Below are positions 9,499 through 19,720 of a stretch of DNA of 64,000 nt, piece after piece. Each line of letters begins with the position of its first letter. The stretch's first letter is position 1. The notes beneath the pieces are model-generated. The model made no database searches, had not been told where the DNA came from, and saw only the letters and a list, made by a program, of their open reading frames with translations. The position numbers and the translations under genes were made by a program. The DNA comes from Fidelibacterota bacterium (GTDB lineage: Bacteria; Fidelibacterota; UBA8477; JABMPR01): positions 1-64,000 of the forward strand of contig JAERTJ010000037.1 in NCBI GenBank assembly GCA_016844945.1. The letters run 5' to 3'.

Positions 9499-10218
9499 AT
9501 GCCTAAAAAAGTTTCTCCGCTCAGGCAATACTTACACAGCTCCCAAACCATCCACTATAGTCTAATCCTGACTCTGCCTGCATTGGCAATCTATGAATTG
9601 GGTGTATTGATTCTTTTTCGAGACTCATTTTTCGAACTCCGCAACACCGGTGAAGTCCTTCTCAGAAGTCTGTTTGAATCTATCGGTTTACGGAATCCCC
9701 TGGCTGTTTCACTTATCCTGCTTGCGATATTCCTCATCGTAATGGTACGCGGCTATAAAATTGAAAAAAAACAGGGAATCAAAGCCGACTATATTATTTA
9801 CATGTTACTGGAAAGCATGTTTTGGGGTTTTCTTCTGTTTATGGCACTTCAAATGTTCACGCGGCTACCCCTACAGGTTTATAGTTTCGAGGACAAAATA
9901 TCAAACATTAATCTGGCCATAGGAGCAGGTATTTTTGAAGAACTCATTTTCAGGCTGGTTATTATCGGCGCAATGATGGTCATTTTTACTCGTGGTCTGA
10001 ATCTCGTCCATCACTGGTCCATTATTCTGGCAATACTTCTCTCAGCAATTGTATTTGCCGCATTCCATCTTCTTATGGAGCCTTATTCATTTCCAGTGTT
10101 TATGCAACGTGTGGTGGGAGGTATTCTATTGGGGAGTCTATTCTATCAACGAGGGTATGGGGTTAGCGCATACACACATATAATATATAATATTCTCATT
10201 CTGGCTGAATCCTGGTGA
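9499..10218 (+). CDS. CPBP (CAAX-type) intramembrane metalloprotease family protein
   Basis: 239 residues with about six hydrophobic helices. The CPBP signature is present: EELIFR (Glu-Glu-x-x-x-Arg) around residues 148-153 and a downstream FAAFHLL with the metal-binding His. Related membrane proteases process prenylated or peptide substrates in eukaryotes and bacteriocin or immunity systems in bacteria. The physiological substrate here is unknown. It follows lepA by 35 bases on the same strand and may be co-transcribed. Confidence 0.85.
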   Translation: MPKKVSPLRQYLHSSQTIHYSLILTLPALAIYELGVLILFRDSFFELRNTGEVLLRSLFESIGLRNPLAVSLILLAIFLIVMVRGYKIEKKQGIKADYIIYMLLESMFWGFLLFMALQMFTRLPLQVYSFEDKISNINLAIGAGIFEELIFRLVIIGAMMVIFTRGLNLVHHWSIILAILLSAIVFAAFHLLMEPYSFPVFMQRVVGGILLGSLFYQRGYGVSAYTHIIYNILILAESW

Positions 10219-10313
10219 GTCTACCTGCTTGATAAATTGGAACGATTTGCAATTGAGGATCGTTTACTGTCAATTAGGGAAAATAAATCAAAACCATTTT
10301 TGCATATATTTCA

Positions 10314-13300
10314 ATGACACAACGAAGAATATCTCATCCGCTTTCAATGGTTTTTTTCGTGTGTCTTATGATGTTTACTCAGCCATCTCATGCTACTGAG
10401 ATGCTCAGGGATTCACTAGATACCGATGATTCGTTGAAAATTATTGTTGGTAGCGATACCCTGGCATTGAAAAAGATATATGTGTTGGATTTCCCCCTGT
10501 ATATCGCTGAGAATGACAGCAGTGCGAAAGAGAAATCAACTCAAGAAAAACCACGTGGGGAGGCTACTGAAAAAGGTCTAGCTGCAACAGGTAGTATCAG
10601 TCGCGGAATTCAAGTGTCAAGCAATGCATCCGTCTCTCTCCAATCAAGTATGTATCTCAAGATCAGTGGGGCTCTCAGCGAAAATTATAGAGTATCTGGT
10701 GTTCTAACTGACAAAACATCTCCGCTGCAACCCATTGGCAATACAAGACGTCTAAATGACTTTGATCGCGTCTATATCGGTATTGATGGACCGCAGCTGA
10801 ATGCTGCCATCGGTGATATTGACCTGAAACTGAGCAATGGGAAGTATGGTAAGCTGGATAGATCGATTGAAGGGATCACAGTAGCTGCTCAACACTCACA
10901 TTATGGTGCCAATGCGGCTCTTGGATTCAGCTATGGCAATTATCATTTACTTCAAATGCAGGGGAAGGATGGCAAGCAGGGTCCTTATCGTCTTACTGGG
11001 AAAAATGGTGAGAAGTTCATCATTGTACTTGCTGGTTCCGAGCAGGTAAAGGTAGATGATCGTACCCTGGAACGTGGTGAGGATGCAGACTATATCATCG
11101 ATTATAATGCCGCCGAAATACATTTTACTCAGAATAAAATATTATCCAGCAATTCACGCATATCCATTGAGTTTGAATACGTCCCGGATATTTATCTCGC
11201 ATCATATTCATTTGGGAAGCAACTCATGAGTGCAGGTGTATCCTATGGTGACCAGGCAGGCTCCCCATTTTTTGTTTCGGTTGCGTTCAGGGATTTGCGT
11301 GATGACAGGAACAATCCGCTTGGGAACATAAATAGTAGTGACCTTGAAGCAATCTTCAGCCCCTTACCAACTTCAACGGATACTGTTCATCAGAATTCGA
11401 TAATTGTGGATTCGATTAATGGTTCATATTCGATGGATCCACAGGGTTTTCTGGTATATACAGGGGTCGCACTGGGAGAATATTCCGCTCAATTCAATTA
11501 TGTTGGCCTTGAGAGGGGTCAGTATAGAAGAGAATTGGATCGTGATGGAAACTTCTATGTTTTTGATCTGGTGAATGGTGAATATCTACCGACGAATCAA
11601 TATTTTGCACCTCGTGCCTTGTCGATCCTCTCATTATCAAGTGGCTTTAATTCAAAATACATCGATGCAGCATTAGATTTGGGTGTCTCACAGGAAGTTA
11701 ATAATACCTATTCATCTGAACCTGAATCTGTGAATAAAATCGCCTGGGATGGAAGTGTGGGAACAAAAGCCCAAAGCTTCGAAATAAAGGTGGGTGATAA
11801 ATATTATGAATCGGGATTTGTGAGTCATGATGTGCTGGAATCCGTTGAATATTATCGAAAATGGCAAATCTCTCCACGGATTGCGGAAGAAGAAGATTTG
11901 AAATATGGTGTCATCCGTATTGGTGAACTCAATAAAAGTTATATCAAAACCTCAGGCGCACAATTTACCAGATCTGATGAGGTGATCGGTGAACAATTTC
12001 AAGTAGAAACAAAAACGAACACGGATAAGGCACTTTCTCTTGGGTATAATTCGGTTATCACCCAGATGGATACTTCTCTGAGTCAGACACATAACTTTCA
12101 ATCAAAATTAAATACTGGCAGGTTGTCAACTGACTTGAGAGTTGATGTGGAGGTGGGGAATACCTCAGATTATTACCCGGTCAATGATCACGTAAATGCT
12201 GGTATTGGGCTCAACTATAAGGTGAATCAAACAGACCTCATTGAAGTCAATTATGATCAAAGACAGGATTATCGCCAAACAAACCAGGATCATTCAGTTC
12301 TATCCACATCAAACCTGCACCAATGGAGTGATAGGCGACAGGATTGGTCAGGAGAGTATCAGTTTAAGGACCTTTTGAACACATCAGGTAAGCTCTCAGG
12401 TAAGTATCGTGAGCATCAAGCTGATACGAACGCTGCTACAACCTACTATTTAGGAAATCTCCAATTCACTGGAAAGATGCTGAATGATCGCGTAAGATTT
12501 CAGGAGAATTACACCATCGATGAAGAACATATCCCACGGTATGATTACCATTATCTGGAGGTTGATACGGGATATGGTGACTTTAGTTACGACCCATACA
12601 TAAGTGATTATATCCCTGTGACCGGGGGACGATTTATCAGGCAGCGTATCTTCTCTGATGTTGAGGAACAGGTAAGAAAACGCGAAAACAAGACCCGTAT
12701 CGAATACTCATCTAGGGATTATGGGAAAAAGAATATCCAGGGTGTTAAAGGTCGTTTGGCTTATGATTCAAGACTGAAATTGCAAGTTGAGAGCGATGCG
12801 GTTATTCAAAACCAATCCTCCATATCCTTCAAAATGGATTATCTCACGGGTCGAGAATTCATGCTGAAAAAAATAGTCTACTCTGGAAAAAGTACCGACA
12901 ACCAGTCCACGCTATACAATTATGGTAATGAGGATAACTCCTTTCTTTCCCATGGATTCGACAGCGAATTTTCCTGGAATAATCAGAATCTTTCAAAGAT
13001 AGGCATGCTTTTCGAGAAACGAGTTAGAGATGTTGAATACAATCCTCTGGCAACTGAGAGCTGGGTATCTTTGCGCCCCAGTTTAGTCCATACACTGACA
13101 CTATCCCCGTTTCAGAAAATTATCATGCAGCTCAAATATTCCTCAGTGGAAGATCGTCACCTTGACCTGCAATATGCTGAGCAACTCGTTGAACTGGATC
13201 ATAAGCTAAGGATCAAGAAGCGTGGCCGAGTAGATCAACGGCTAACACTTTCAAATATTGATGCAGATGCTGCGGGAATACCCTACTCAGTTTTCAATGG

Positions 13301-13451
13301 ACGTCAGCCCGGACAGAATTGGAAATACACGATCAATAGTCGCTATACCTTCTCAAGCATGTTCCAAATTTCAGTCAACTACAGCTTACAGGAACGTGGC
13401 GAAAACCGGAGTGAACAATATCTCAGAGTTGAGGGACGCACACACTTTTGA
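10314..13451 (+). CDS. Large outer-membrane beta-barrel protein of unknown function
   Basis: A 1045-residue protein with a signal peptide (about 1-27, ending PSHA) and a charged linker (about 65-90). Alternating polar/aromatic strands run nearly to the end, with a C-terminal Phe (EGRTHF), all typical of outer membrane barrels. Residues about 225-300 hold a compact beta domain (GPYRLTGKNGEKFIIVLAGS, VDDRTLERGEDADYIIDY, FEYVPD) that I recall from large uncharacterised surface proteins of FCB-group genomes. Its stop overlaps the start of an Omp85-like gene by four bases (TTGA), so the two are translationally coupled and probably work together. I do not recognise a named family and assign no function. 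Confidence 0.7.
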   Translation: MTQRRISHPLSMVFFVCLMMFTQPSHATEMLRDSLDTDDSLKIIVGSDTLALKKIYVLDFPLYIAENDSSAKEKSTQEKPRGEATEKGLAATGSISRGIQVSSNASVSLQSSMYLKISGALSENYRVSGVLTDKTSPLQPIGNTRRLNDFDRVYIGIDGPQLNAAIGDIDLKLSNGKYGKLDRSIEGITVAAQHSHYGANAALGFSYGNYHLLQMQGKDGKQGPYRLTGKNGEKFIIVLAGSEQVKVDDRTLERGEDADYIIDYNAAEIHFTQNKILSSNSRISIEFEYVPDIYLASYSFGKQLMSAGVSYGDQAGSPFFVSVAFRDLRDDRNNPLGNINSSDLEAIFSPLPTSTDTVHQNSIIVDSINGSYSMDPQGFLVYTGVALGEYSAQFNYVGLERGQYRRELDRDGNFYVFDLVNGEYLPTNQYFAPRALSILSLSSGFNSKYIDAALDLGVSQEVNNTYSSEPESVNKIAWDGSVGTKAQSFEIKVGDKYYESGFVSHDVLESVEYYRKWQISPRIAEEEDLKYGVIRIGELNKSYIKTSGAQFTRSDEVIGEQFQVETKTNTDKALSLGYNSVITQMDTSLSQTHNFQSKLNTGRLSTDLRVDVEVGNTSDYYPVNDHVNAGIGLNYKVNQTDLIEVNYDQRQDYRQTNQDHSVLSTSNLHQWSDRRQDWSGEYQFKDLLNTSGKLSGKYREHQADTNAATTYYLGNLQFTGKMLNDRVRFQENYTIDEEHIPRYDYHYLEVDTGYGDFSYDPYISDYIPVTGGRFIRQRIFSDVEEQVRKRENKTRIEYSSRDYGKKNIQGVKGRLAYDSRLKLQVESDAVIQNQSSISFKMDYLTGREFMLKKIVYSGKSTDNQSTLYNYGNEDNSFLSHGFDSEFSWNNQNLSKIGMLFEKRVRDVEYNPLATESWVSLRPSLVHTLTLSPFQKIIMQLKYSSVEDRHLDLQYAEQLVELDHKLRIKKRGRVDQRLTLSNIDADAAGIPYSVFNGRQPGQNWKYTINSRYTFSSMFQISVNYSLQERGENRSEQYLRVEGRTHF

Positions 13452-14848
13452 GAAAACTCAACATTATATTAGCAATTACTATTCTGTGGCTCAATTCCAT
13501 CTTTGCTGATTCGCTGACGGTTATATTGGACTCACCCTCACAAGTAGATTCCATACGTGTTGATTCCCAGGGTCTGGACACATTTTTAGTTGAGACTTTA
13601 GAGGACTTAAGGGGGCAGGGGTACTGGAATGCCAGTTTGGATTTGATGGTAGCCGCTTCAGACTCAACTATTCTCCATGCCATTTTAGAACGTGGTGAGG
13701 TTATTTCTATCTCAAACATCCATTTCAAAAATGTTTCAGAAAAGGATGAGATTTACCTCCATCATGAATTCACCATGGGATCATCAGAAATATCTGTTGA
13801 GCAAATTCCCACCGCACTTCAAAGGGTGAATAGTCTTGGATATCGTTTTTCAGATAGGGAAGCCATTAGTCGGGATGAATCCGGAATGTTTCATTTGAAC
13901 TATAATGTCACAAAGAAACCGGAACTCAACGCAGAACTATTGGCGAGTTTTAGCCAGAATAAAACCTCAGATTCACTAAAGTGGCATGGGCATATCAATA
14001 TTCATGTCCCTAACATAGATGGACGAGGCAAATCACTCTCTCTGTTCTGGAAACGTCTGAATCAGAATTCCGAATCTTTTAAATTCGGATACCAACACCC
14101 CTGGATGCTTAATATGCCACTGAAAGGCATTCTTCAATTCGGTCGGGAGGTGATTGAGGGGAATTACCAGGTTTTAGAAACCTCTCTCGGGTTGGACTGG
14201 AGTATGGGATGGGAGAAATCCCTCATTTTCAGTTTTGTAAAAAGTCAGACACTCATCACCCACGAAGGTGCCTTAAATCACCCGGGATGGCTTGCAAACA
14301 ACAAGCGATTATTGGGTTTAGGCTACAGACAGACCAATCTCAATTATCAATTGCATCGTGGTTTATCATTAAAAACCTCTCTCTTTCAGGAATTGAATTT
14401 TGAACCTGCTGCGGTCCGAAAATTTGTCTTCCGCTGGGAAAGTGAATTACCCCTACCAGGCGCATTCTTCTTTTCCCAACGCTCTGCTGGTACCATTCAA
14501 AACATTGTCAGTTCTGAATCGGACCCTTCAATCCAGCTTCCTATTGGAGGTGTCGCCAGTGTTAGGGGATATGAAGAGAACGTCATAAGAAGCGCTAGCA
14601 CCACAAGTATTCAGAACAATTTAATCCTGGAAATGGGATTACAATCTCAACTGCTCATGTTTACTGATTTTGGACTATACTTTGACGATTCAAGCATCAA
14701 AACACTCCAGGGATACGGAGTAGGTGTAAAACTTAGAAGTGGACGCGGTCCCATTCAACTCATCGTCGCTTCACATGCTGGACTAGATATGAAAAATAGT
14801 TATTTACACATCGAATACTCCGGAGGTGTACCGTGGATCGATCGTTAA
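13448..14848 (+). CDS. Omp85-superfamily outer membrane protein (BamA/TamA-like, short POTRA region)
   Basis: 466 residues. A signal peptide (about 1-21) is followed by one to two POTRA-like modules (about 25-155; ERGEVISISNIHFKN, QIPTALQRVNSLGYRF) and a 16-strand-type barrel. The motif PIGGVASVRGYEE around residue 365 is the conserved (V/I)RG(F/Y) of barrel loop L6 in Omp85 proteins. These insert or translocate proteins at the outer membrane. The start is TTG 13448, overlapping the stop of the preceding barrel gene, with GAGGGA eleven bases upstream and an excellent signal peptide beginning there. Its 3' end overlaps the RNase R gene by 16 bases. It is shorter than BamA (five POTRA), so it is probably a dedicated translocator, possibly for the upstream barrel. 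Confidence 0.82.
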   Translation: MRKLNIILAITILWLNSIFADSLTVILDSPSQVDSIRVDSQGLDTFLVETLEDLRGQGYWNASLDLMVAASDSTILHAILERGEVISISNIHFKNVSEKDEIYLHHEFTMGSSEISVEQIPTALQRVNSLGYRFSDREAISRDESGMFHLNYNVTKKPELNAELLASFSQNKTSDSLKWHGHINIHVPNIDGRGKSLSLFWKRLNQNSESFKFGYQHPWMLNMPLKGILQFGREVIEGNYQVLETSLGLDWSMGWEKSLIFSFVKSQTLITHEGALNHPGWLANNKRLLGLGYRQTNLNYQLHRGLSLKTSLFQELNFEPAAVRKFVFRWESELPLPGAFFFSQRSAGTIQNIVSSESDPSIQLPIGGVASVRGYEENVIRSASTTSIQNNLILEMGLQSQLLMFTDFGLYFDDSSIKTLQGYGVGVKLRSGRGPIQLIVASHAGLDMKNSYLHIEYSGGVPWIDR

Positions 14849-16932
14849 TCGAAAAAAAAGTCCTGGATACGTTTAAACGGAATCATGGGCGCTGGTATAA
14901 ACCCAGGGTCCTTCTGAAAGCCGCAAGAATCCGTGAAAAAGACTATCGTACTCTGAAGGTCATCCTGCTGGAATTGTATCGTAAGGGGCTTATCGATCAA
15001 AAAGGGCGACGCCAATATGCCTATAAACCCAAACAACAACAAAAGACGGGTGTCCTTTCGGTGACAAGTAGGGGCTTTGGTTTTGTTGAGCTAAAAGATG
15101 GCAGCGAAGTATTCGTACGTGCTCAGCATATGCAGCATGCCTTACACAGGGATTTGGTACGGGTTCAAATTCTCAAAAAACAAAAGGGAGACAAACCTGA
15201 GGCTCAAATTATTGAAGTTATACGCCGTAACCAGACCGAATTTGTAGGCGTCTTTCAGCAGGATCGCTTTGGGAAATGGGTCATTCCTGAGGACAAACGT
15301 ATTCGTGTCCGGTTCACGGTGGCACAGGGGTCGGCCGGAAAAGCCAGAGACGGGCACATTGTATCAGTTGAATTAATACAATGGGACAGTGAACAACCCG
15401 AGCCCCTGGTAAAGATCAAAGAAGTCCTTGGCTACCCTGGTGATCCAGGTCTTGATATCGCACTTATTATCCGCGAGCATGAATTACCTACAAATTGGAC
15501 CCCACGTGCCATTGAACAGGCTAAATCCTACTCCGAGGAAAGCGTTCAATCGGAGATTGAAAATCGTGAGGATCTACGAGATTTAACCACTATCACCATT
15601 GATCCTAAAACTGCTCAGGATTTTGATGATGCAATTTCAATCCAGGCTCACAAAGCAGGGTGGACGCTTGGGGTCCACATTGCCGATGTTTCTCACTATG
15701 TCACCCCAGGCAGTCCCATTGATCGAGGAGCCAGAGTTAGAGGGGCCAGTGTTTATCTGATTGGATCAGCAATTCATATGCTACCAGAAGAATTGGCTTC
15801 AGATTTGTGCTCATTAAAACCACATATCGATCGCTTGAGTCTGACATGCATGATGGACATTGGTCATGATGGTCAGGTTAATGACTACCGGATACTCAAC
15901 TCTGTCATTCATTCAGACCAACGTTTTACCTATGAGGAAGTGGAAGAAATTATTCAGGGTAAAAATCATCCTCTGGAGCAACACATACATGAGATGGAAA
16001 AACTGCGACAAATACTGTTTCGGGTGAGAAAGGCAAGGGGAAGTATAGACCTCGATATCCCAGAACCTATCATCAGCCTGGATGAGACGGGTTTCCCCCA
16101 TGATATTAAACCTTCCAAGCGACTCACTGCCCACCGTCTCGTGGAAGAATTTATGTTGACTGCAAATCGAGTGACCGCAGAGTTTCTAACTGCAAAATTC
16201 AGGAAGGCAAAATTACCAGGTATTTACAGAATTCATGAAACGCCTTCTGCAGATGATATCGCTAAGCTTCAAGGGATATTAATGCAGCTTAAGATTCCTC
16301 AGAGAATTTCTGTTCCCGTACAACCTATGGACTATCAAGCGCTGGTCGAGGTGGTAAGGGAAAGCCCGTTCAGGCATTTTATTGAGAAGGTCGCCTTGCG
16401 TTCCATGACCAAAGCGAAATACTCTGTAGACAATAAAGGTCACTTTGGGCTGGCATTTCATGCCTATACACATTTCACTTCACCGATTCGTCGTTATCCC
16501 GACCTTACCGTACACCGACTTTTAAAAATGTATTCCGGATTCCAGGATCAGCAGGTTCCCTCATTGAAAGCGCTAGACAAGCTAGCTGAACATTGCTCTC
16601 AGCGCGAACGGGTCGCCATAGAAGCAGAACGCGATCACATGAAAATGAAACAACTTCAGTATCTCAGTAAGCGAATTGGTCAAGACTTTGATGGTGTTAT
16701 TTCAGGCGTCCTTCATTTTGGATTCTTTGTTGAATTGGCAGAAAGCTTTGTAGATGGACTTGTACACGCAGGAAGTCTCACTGATGACTATTATGATTAC
16801 CAGGAAGCCAATTATTCTTTAACAGGTCGGAGAACCAGGAAAAGCTATCGTCTAGGTGATCCTGTTCGAGTGAAGGTGACATCGGTATCCATTTCTGAGG
16901 GACTGGCAGATTTTGAGCTTGTGCTTAATTAA
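14833..16932 (+). CDS. rnr: Ribonuclease R (3'-5' exoribonuclease)
   Basis: 699 residues: an N-terminal helical/HTH region (about 1-65), cold-shock domains (about 70-225), the RNB catalytic domain (about 245-570) and an S1 domain (about 610-695). The catalytic signature TIDPKTAQDFDDAIS is intact, and LVEEFMLTANR and YTHFTSPIRRYPDL are typical RNB motifs. It degrades structured RNA and takes part in rRNA quality control. The GTG start at 14833 lies inside the end of the Omp85 gene, so translation is coupled. The basic C-terminal tail of the E. coli enzyme is absent, which is common outside proteobacteria. Confidence 0.96.
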   Translation: MDRSLIEKKVLDTFKRNHGRWYKPRVLLKAARIREKDYRTLKVILLELYRKGLIDQKGRRQYAYKPKQQQKTGVLSVTSRGFGFVELKDGSEVFVRAQHMQHALHRDLVRVQILKKQKGDKPEAQIIEVIRRNQTEFVGVFQQDRFGKWVIPEDKRIRVRFTVAQGSAGKARDGHIVSVELIQWDSEQPEPLVKIKEVLGYPGDPGLDIALIIREHELPTNWTPRAIEQAKSYSEESVQSEIENREDLRDLTTITIDPKTAQDFDDAISIQAHKAGWTLGVHIADVSHYVTPGSPIDRGARVRGASVYLIGSAIHMLPEELASDLCSLKPHIDRLSLTCMMDIGHDGQVNDYRILNSVIHSDQRFTYEEVEEIIQGKNHPLEQHIHEMEKLRQILFRVRKARGSIDLDIPEPIISLDETGFPHDIKPSKRLTAHRLVEEFMLTANRVTAEFLTAKFRKAKLPGIYRIHETPSADDIAKLQGILMQLKIPQRISVPVQPMDYQALVEVVRESPFRHFIEKVALRSMTKAKYSVDNKGHFGLAFHAYTHFTSPIRRYPDLTVHRLLKMYSGFQDQQVPSLKALDKLAEHCSQRERVAIEAERDHMKMKQLQYLSKRIGQDFDGVISGVLHFGFFVELAESFVDGLVHAGSLTDDYYDYQEANYSLTGRRTRKSYRLGDPVRVKVTSVSISEGLADFELVLN

Positions 16933-17005
16933 AGTGTGTCTCTTGTGGGTGAATAGAATAGATTTGAGGTCAAAATATTATAGGATTAGAGCTGGAGAGA
17001 GTAGG

Positions 17006-18034
17006 ATGCAGATAAAAAGATTCAATCAGATCATCGCGTTATGTTTAATTGTGCTGTTTGGAGTCAGTTCATGTGAACGACCAAAAGAGAAAGCCATTGG
17101 CTATGACTATGTCATTACTGTGGTATGTGATGATCGAAATTGGGAGGTTTGTGAGCCTGTGCTGGCTAAAAAGCTAGGCAAAGTGTATCAGACGCCACCA
17201 ACGGAAAATCTTTATTCGTTTCAACGCATTGACCCTGATGATCTAAATGCCAACATTCTCAATAAAAACCTGTTGATCATAACACGGCTTGAAGAAAACA
17301 GCAAGGTCACACCTCACGTTAAATCCATGCTGCCTGATACAACCATTCAGAATATGCGTAACAATCCCAGGGGCTATTACCAACAGGCTGATGCCTATGC
17401 TGCAGGTCAAGCCCTTATTGTAGTCGCTGGCAAAACCCTGTCGGATCTGCGGGGGCGTTTAGAAGTGAACCAGCAGCAAATCTTTGATTTTGTTGAAAAG
17501 GTCATGTATGAACGCAATACGAATTTCATCTATAGAGCAGGTGAGCAATTTGAACTGGCTCAAAAATATTTCGATCAACACGGATTCTATATTAGAATGA
17601 TGCATGATTTTGTAGAAATTGAAAATAATGCCAAGACAAATCTTGTATGGTTGGGAAGAGATTTTCCATATCGTTGGTTAGCCACAAGCTGGGAAACACC
17701 GACGGATGAAGATCTGGAAATACAGGTTGAGAACATTTTAAAGTCTACATTTGGGACAAAGATAAGGGATGTAACCCTCAATCTTGATTACCTCACTGTT
17801 GAGCCCTTCTGGTTCAAATCATATTCAGCTTATAAATTCTACGGGCTTTGGGAATCTAAATCTGAGATTAAGGGTGGTCCCTTTATTGCCTATGGTTTCT
17901 ATGAACCGGTAAAGGATAGAGTTTACGTGATTTCTGGTGTTGTACATGCACCTAACAAGGCCAAGATGCCTTATATCAGGCAGTTGGAGACCATTCTGAG
18001 AACCTTTGACACCGAGGTATACCAACCTGATTAA
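17006..18034 (+). CDS. DUF4837-family lipoprotein
   Basis: 342 residues with a lipoprotein signal (MQIKRFNQIIALCLIVLFG, then VSSC with the lipidated Cys near residue 22). The mature part resembles the DUF4837 family of Bacteroidota and relatives: an early IxVVCDDxxWE segment, many aromatic residues, a repeated half-like organisation, and the GPFIAYGFYEPVKDRVYVISG region near the C-terminus. Function is unknown; location should be the periplasmic face of a membrane. ATG 17006 is chosen because GGAGAGAGTAGG precedes it and it places the signal peptide at the N-terminus; longer starts are not supported. Confidence 0.8.
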   Translation: MQIKRFNQIIALCLIVLFGVSSCERPKEKAIGYDYVITVVCDDRNWEVCEPVLAKKLGKVYQTPPTENLYSFQRIDPDDLNANILNKNLLIITRLEENSKVTPHVKSMLPDTTIQNMRNNPRGYYQQADAYAAGQALIVVAGKTLSDLRGRLEVNQQQIFDFVEKVMYERNTNFIYRAGEQFELAQKYFDQHGFYIRMMHDFVEIENNAKTNLVWLGRDFPYRWLATSWETPTDEDLEIQVENILKSTFGTKIRDVTLNLDYLTVEPFWFKSYSAYKFYGLWESKSEIKGGPFIAYGFYEPVKDRVYVISGVVHAPNKAKMPYIRQLETILRTFDTEVYQPD

Positions 18035-18087
18035 TTGCAGCCTTAGTGTCATTTAATAAAATCAAATTACAGGATTAATTCTATAAC

Positions 18088-18984
18088 ATGAAACGTTTGA
18101 TGATTACGGGTATTAATGGAATGCTTAGTCAAAACCTGGTAAAAGAATTTAACCATGACCATGAGATCTTTGGTCTGGATTTAAACCCGGGAATCTATCC
18201 TGATGAAGCAGGAATTCATGTGTCTATAATGGATTTGAACAATGCCGAAGCGGTTAAAGAAATATTGAAGTCAATTGCGCCAGATGCATTAATTCATACA
18301 GCTGCTTATACCAATGTTGACCGAGCTGAGGATGAACGCGATATTGCCTTTGCTGTCAATGCAAATGTTCCCAAAATGTTATCCGAACTCTGTGCCGAAT
18401 TGGGCATCCCCATGGTGCACATCTCAACGGATTATGTTTTCAGTGGTGAATCTGGACCCTATGCTGAGACTGATTTATGTGATGCCCGTGGTAGTTATGC
18501 TGAATCGAAACTTGCAGGTGAACAGGCTGTGCTGGCCTCTAAAGCAAATGCTACGGTCATTCGACCCAATGTGATGTATGGCCACGGAGAACAACTCAAG
18601 AGTAGTTTTGTCGATTGGCTAGTAGGTGAATTAAAGCAGGCTAAACCCGTCAGGATTGTGGATGATCAGTACAATAATCCAACCTATGCCCGTAGATTGG
18701 CGGAGGTTATACGTATTGTTTTAGACAAAAAGGCATGGGGGCTCTGGCACTTTGGATCAAAAGAGATCGTTTCGCGTTATACTTTTGCATTAAAAATTGC
18801 AGATACTTTTGGGTTGTCCTCAAGCTTAATTAATGCAATTTCGACGGTGGAGCTAAATCAAAAAGCACCGAGACCCATGCGGAGTGGTTTGATTTGTGAA
18901 AAAATGAAAAATGAGCTGGATTATAATATCCTGAGTATCGGTGAAGAATTGGCTCTGTTAAAGGAAGAGATGGATGTCGCGTAA
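18088..18984 (+). CDS. rfbD: dTDP-4-dehydrorhamnose reductase-like (RmlD/RfbD) protein
   Basis: 298 residues of an extended short-chain dehydrogenase. GINGMLSQNL is the nucleotide-binding loop, HTAAYTNVDRAEDE and STDYVFSG are the family blocks, and YAESKLAGE carries the YxxxK catalytic pair. The enzyme performs the last step of dTDP-L-rhamnose synthesis for surface polysaccharides. GINGMLSQ differs slightly from the usual GxxGxLG, and no rmlABC genes are next to it, so another dTDP- or UDP-sugar substrate is possible. It overlaps the following glycosyltransferase gene by 11 bases, consistent with a shared glycan pathway. Confidence 0.85.
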   Translation: MKRLMITGINGMLSQNLVKEFNHDHEIFGLDLNPGIYPDEAGIHVSIMDLNNAEAVKEILKSIAPDALIHTAAYTNVDRAEDERDIAFAVNANVPKMLSELCAELGIPMVHISTDYVFSGESGPYAETDLCDARGSYAESKLAGEQAVLASKANATVIRPNVMYGHGEQLKSSFVDWLVGELKQAKPVRIVDDQYNNPTYARRLAEVIRIVLDKKAWGLWHFGSKEIVSRYTFALKIADTFGLSSSLINAISTVELNQKAPRPMRSGLICEKMKNELDYNILSIGEELALLKEEMDVA

Positions 18985-19693
18985 TTTAACAATCATACCA
19001 ACATATAATGAAAAAGAGAACATTTTACTGGTCATAGACAAGGTTCTATCGCTTAAGGTCAAGACGGATATACTGATCGTTGATGACGGCTCACCAGATG
19101 GTACCGCCGACCTGATTAAGGAACGCCAGAAAGATACACCTGAGTTGAATCTCATGGAGCGTGCTGGTAAAATGGGTCTTGGAACTGCATATATCGCAGG
19201 TTTCAAATATGCCATTGAGAATGAGTATGATACTGTTGTGCAGATGGATGGTGATTTTTCACACGATCCTGAAGTGATTGAAACCTTCCTGAAAGAAATT
19301 GAAACCAATGATTTGATCATTGGCTCCAGATATTTAAATGGTATCAGTGTCGTCAATTGGCCATTACAGCGCCTCATGTTGAGTTACTTTGCCAGTAAGT
19401 ATATCCAGTTCATCACACGTATGCCTGTAAATGATGGAACGGGTGGATTCAAATGCTGGCGTGTTTCTTTCCTGAAGCAGATTAGGCTGGATGAAGTTCG
19501 CAGTAATGGATACTCCTTTCAGGTTGAGATGAATTTTCGAGCCTGGAGAAAAGCGCCTGAAAGAGTCAAAGAAGTACCGATCCTGTTTATAGACCGTACT
19601 GTTGGCCAGAGCAAAATGTCCAAAGCGATAATTCGTGAGGCTATCTGGCGGGTCTGGTGGCTACGTATGATGGCACTTTTGGGAAAGATTTGA
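18974..19693 (+). CDS. Polyprenol monophosphomannose synthase-like glycosyltransferase (GT2, DPM1 type)
   Basis: 239 residues of a GT-A family 2 enzyme. IIPTYNEKENI, IVDDGSPDGTAD, GLGTAYIAGF and the metal-binding DGDFSHDP are at the usual spacing, followed by GSRYLNG and NGYSFQVEMNF. The C-terminal VGQSKMSKAIIREA matches dolichol/polyprenol phosphate mannose synthases. It would make polyprenyl-phosphate-linked mannose or a similar sugar at the inner membrane for protein or lipid glycosylation. ATG 18974 has AAGGAAGAG upstream and overlaps the end of the RmlD-like gene. No C-terminal GtrA-like membrane domain is present. Confidence 0.92.
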   Translation: MSRNLTIIPTYNEKENILLVIDKVLSLKVKTDILIVDDGSPDGTADLIKERQKDTPELNLMERAGKMGLGTAYIAGFKYAIENEYDTVVQMDGDFSHDPEVIETFLKEIETNDLIIGSRYLNGISVVNWPLQRLMLSYFASKYIQFITRMPVNDGTGGFKCWRVSFLKQIRLDEVRSNGYSFQVEMNFRAWRKAPERVKEVPILFIDRTVGQSKMSKAIIREAIWRVWWLRMMALLGKI

Positions 19694-19720
19694 TCTAACT
19701 CATCTTAACAATCTGATATT

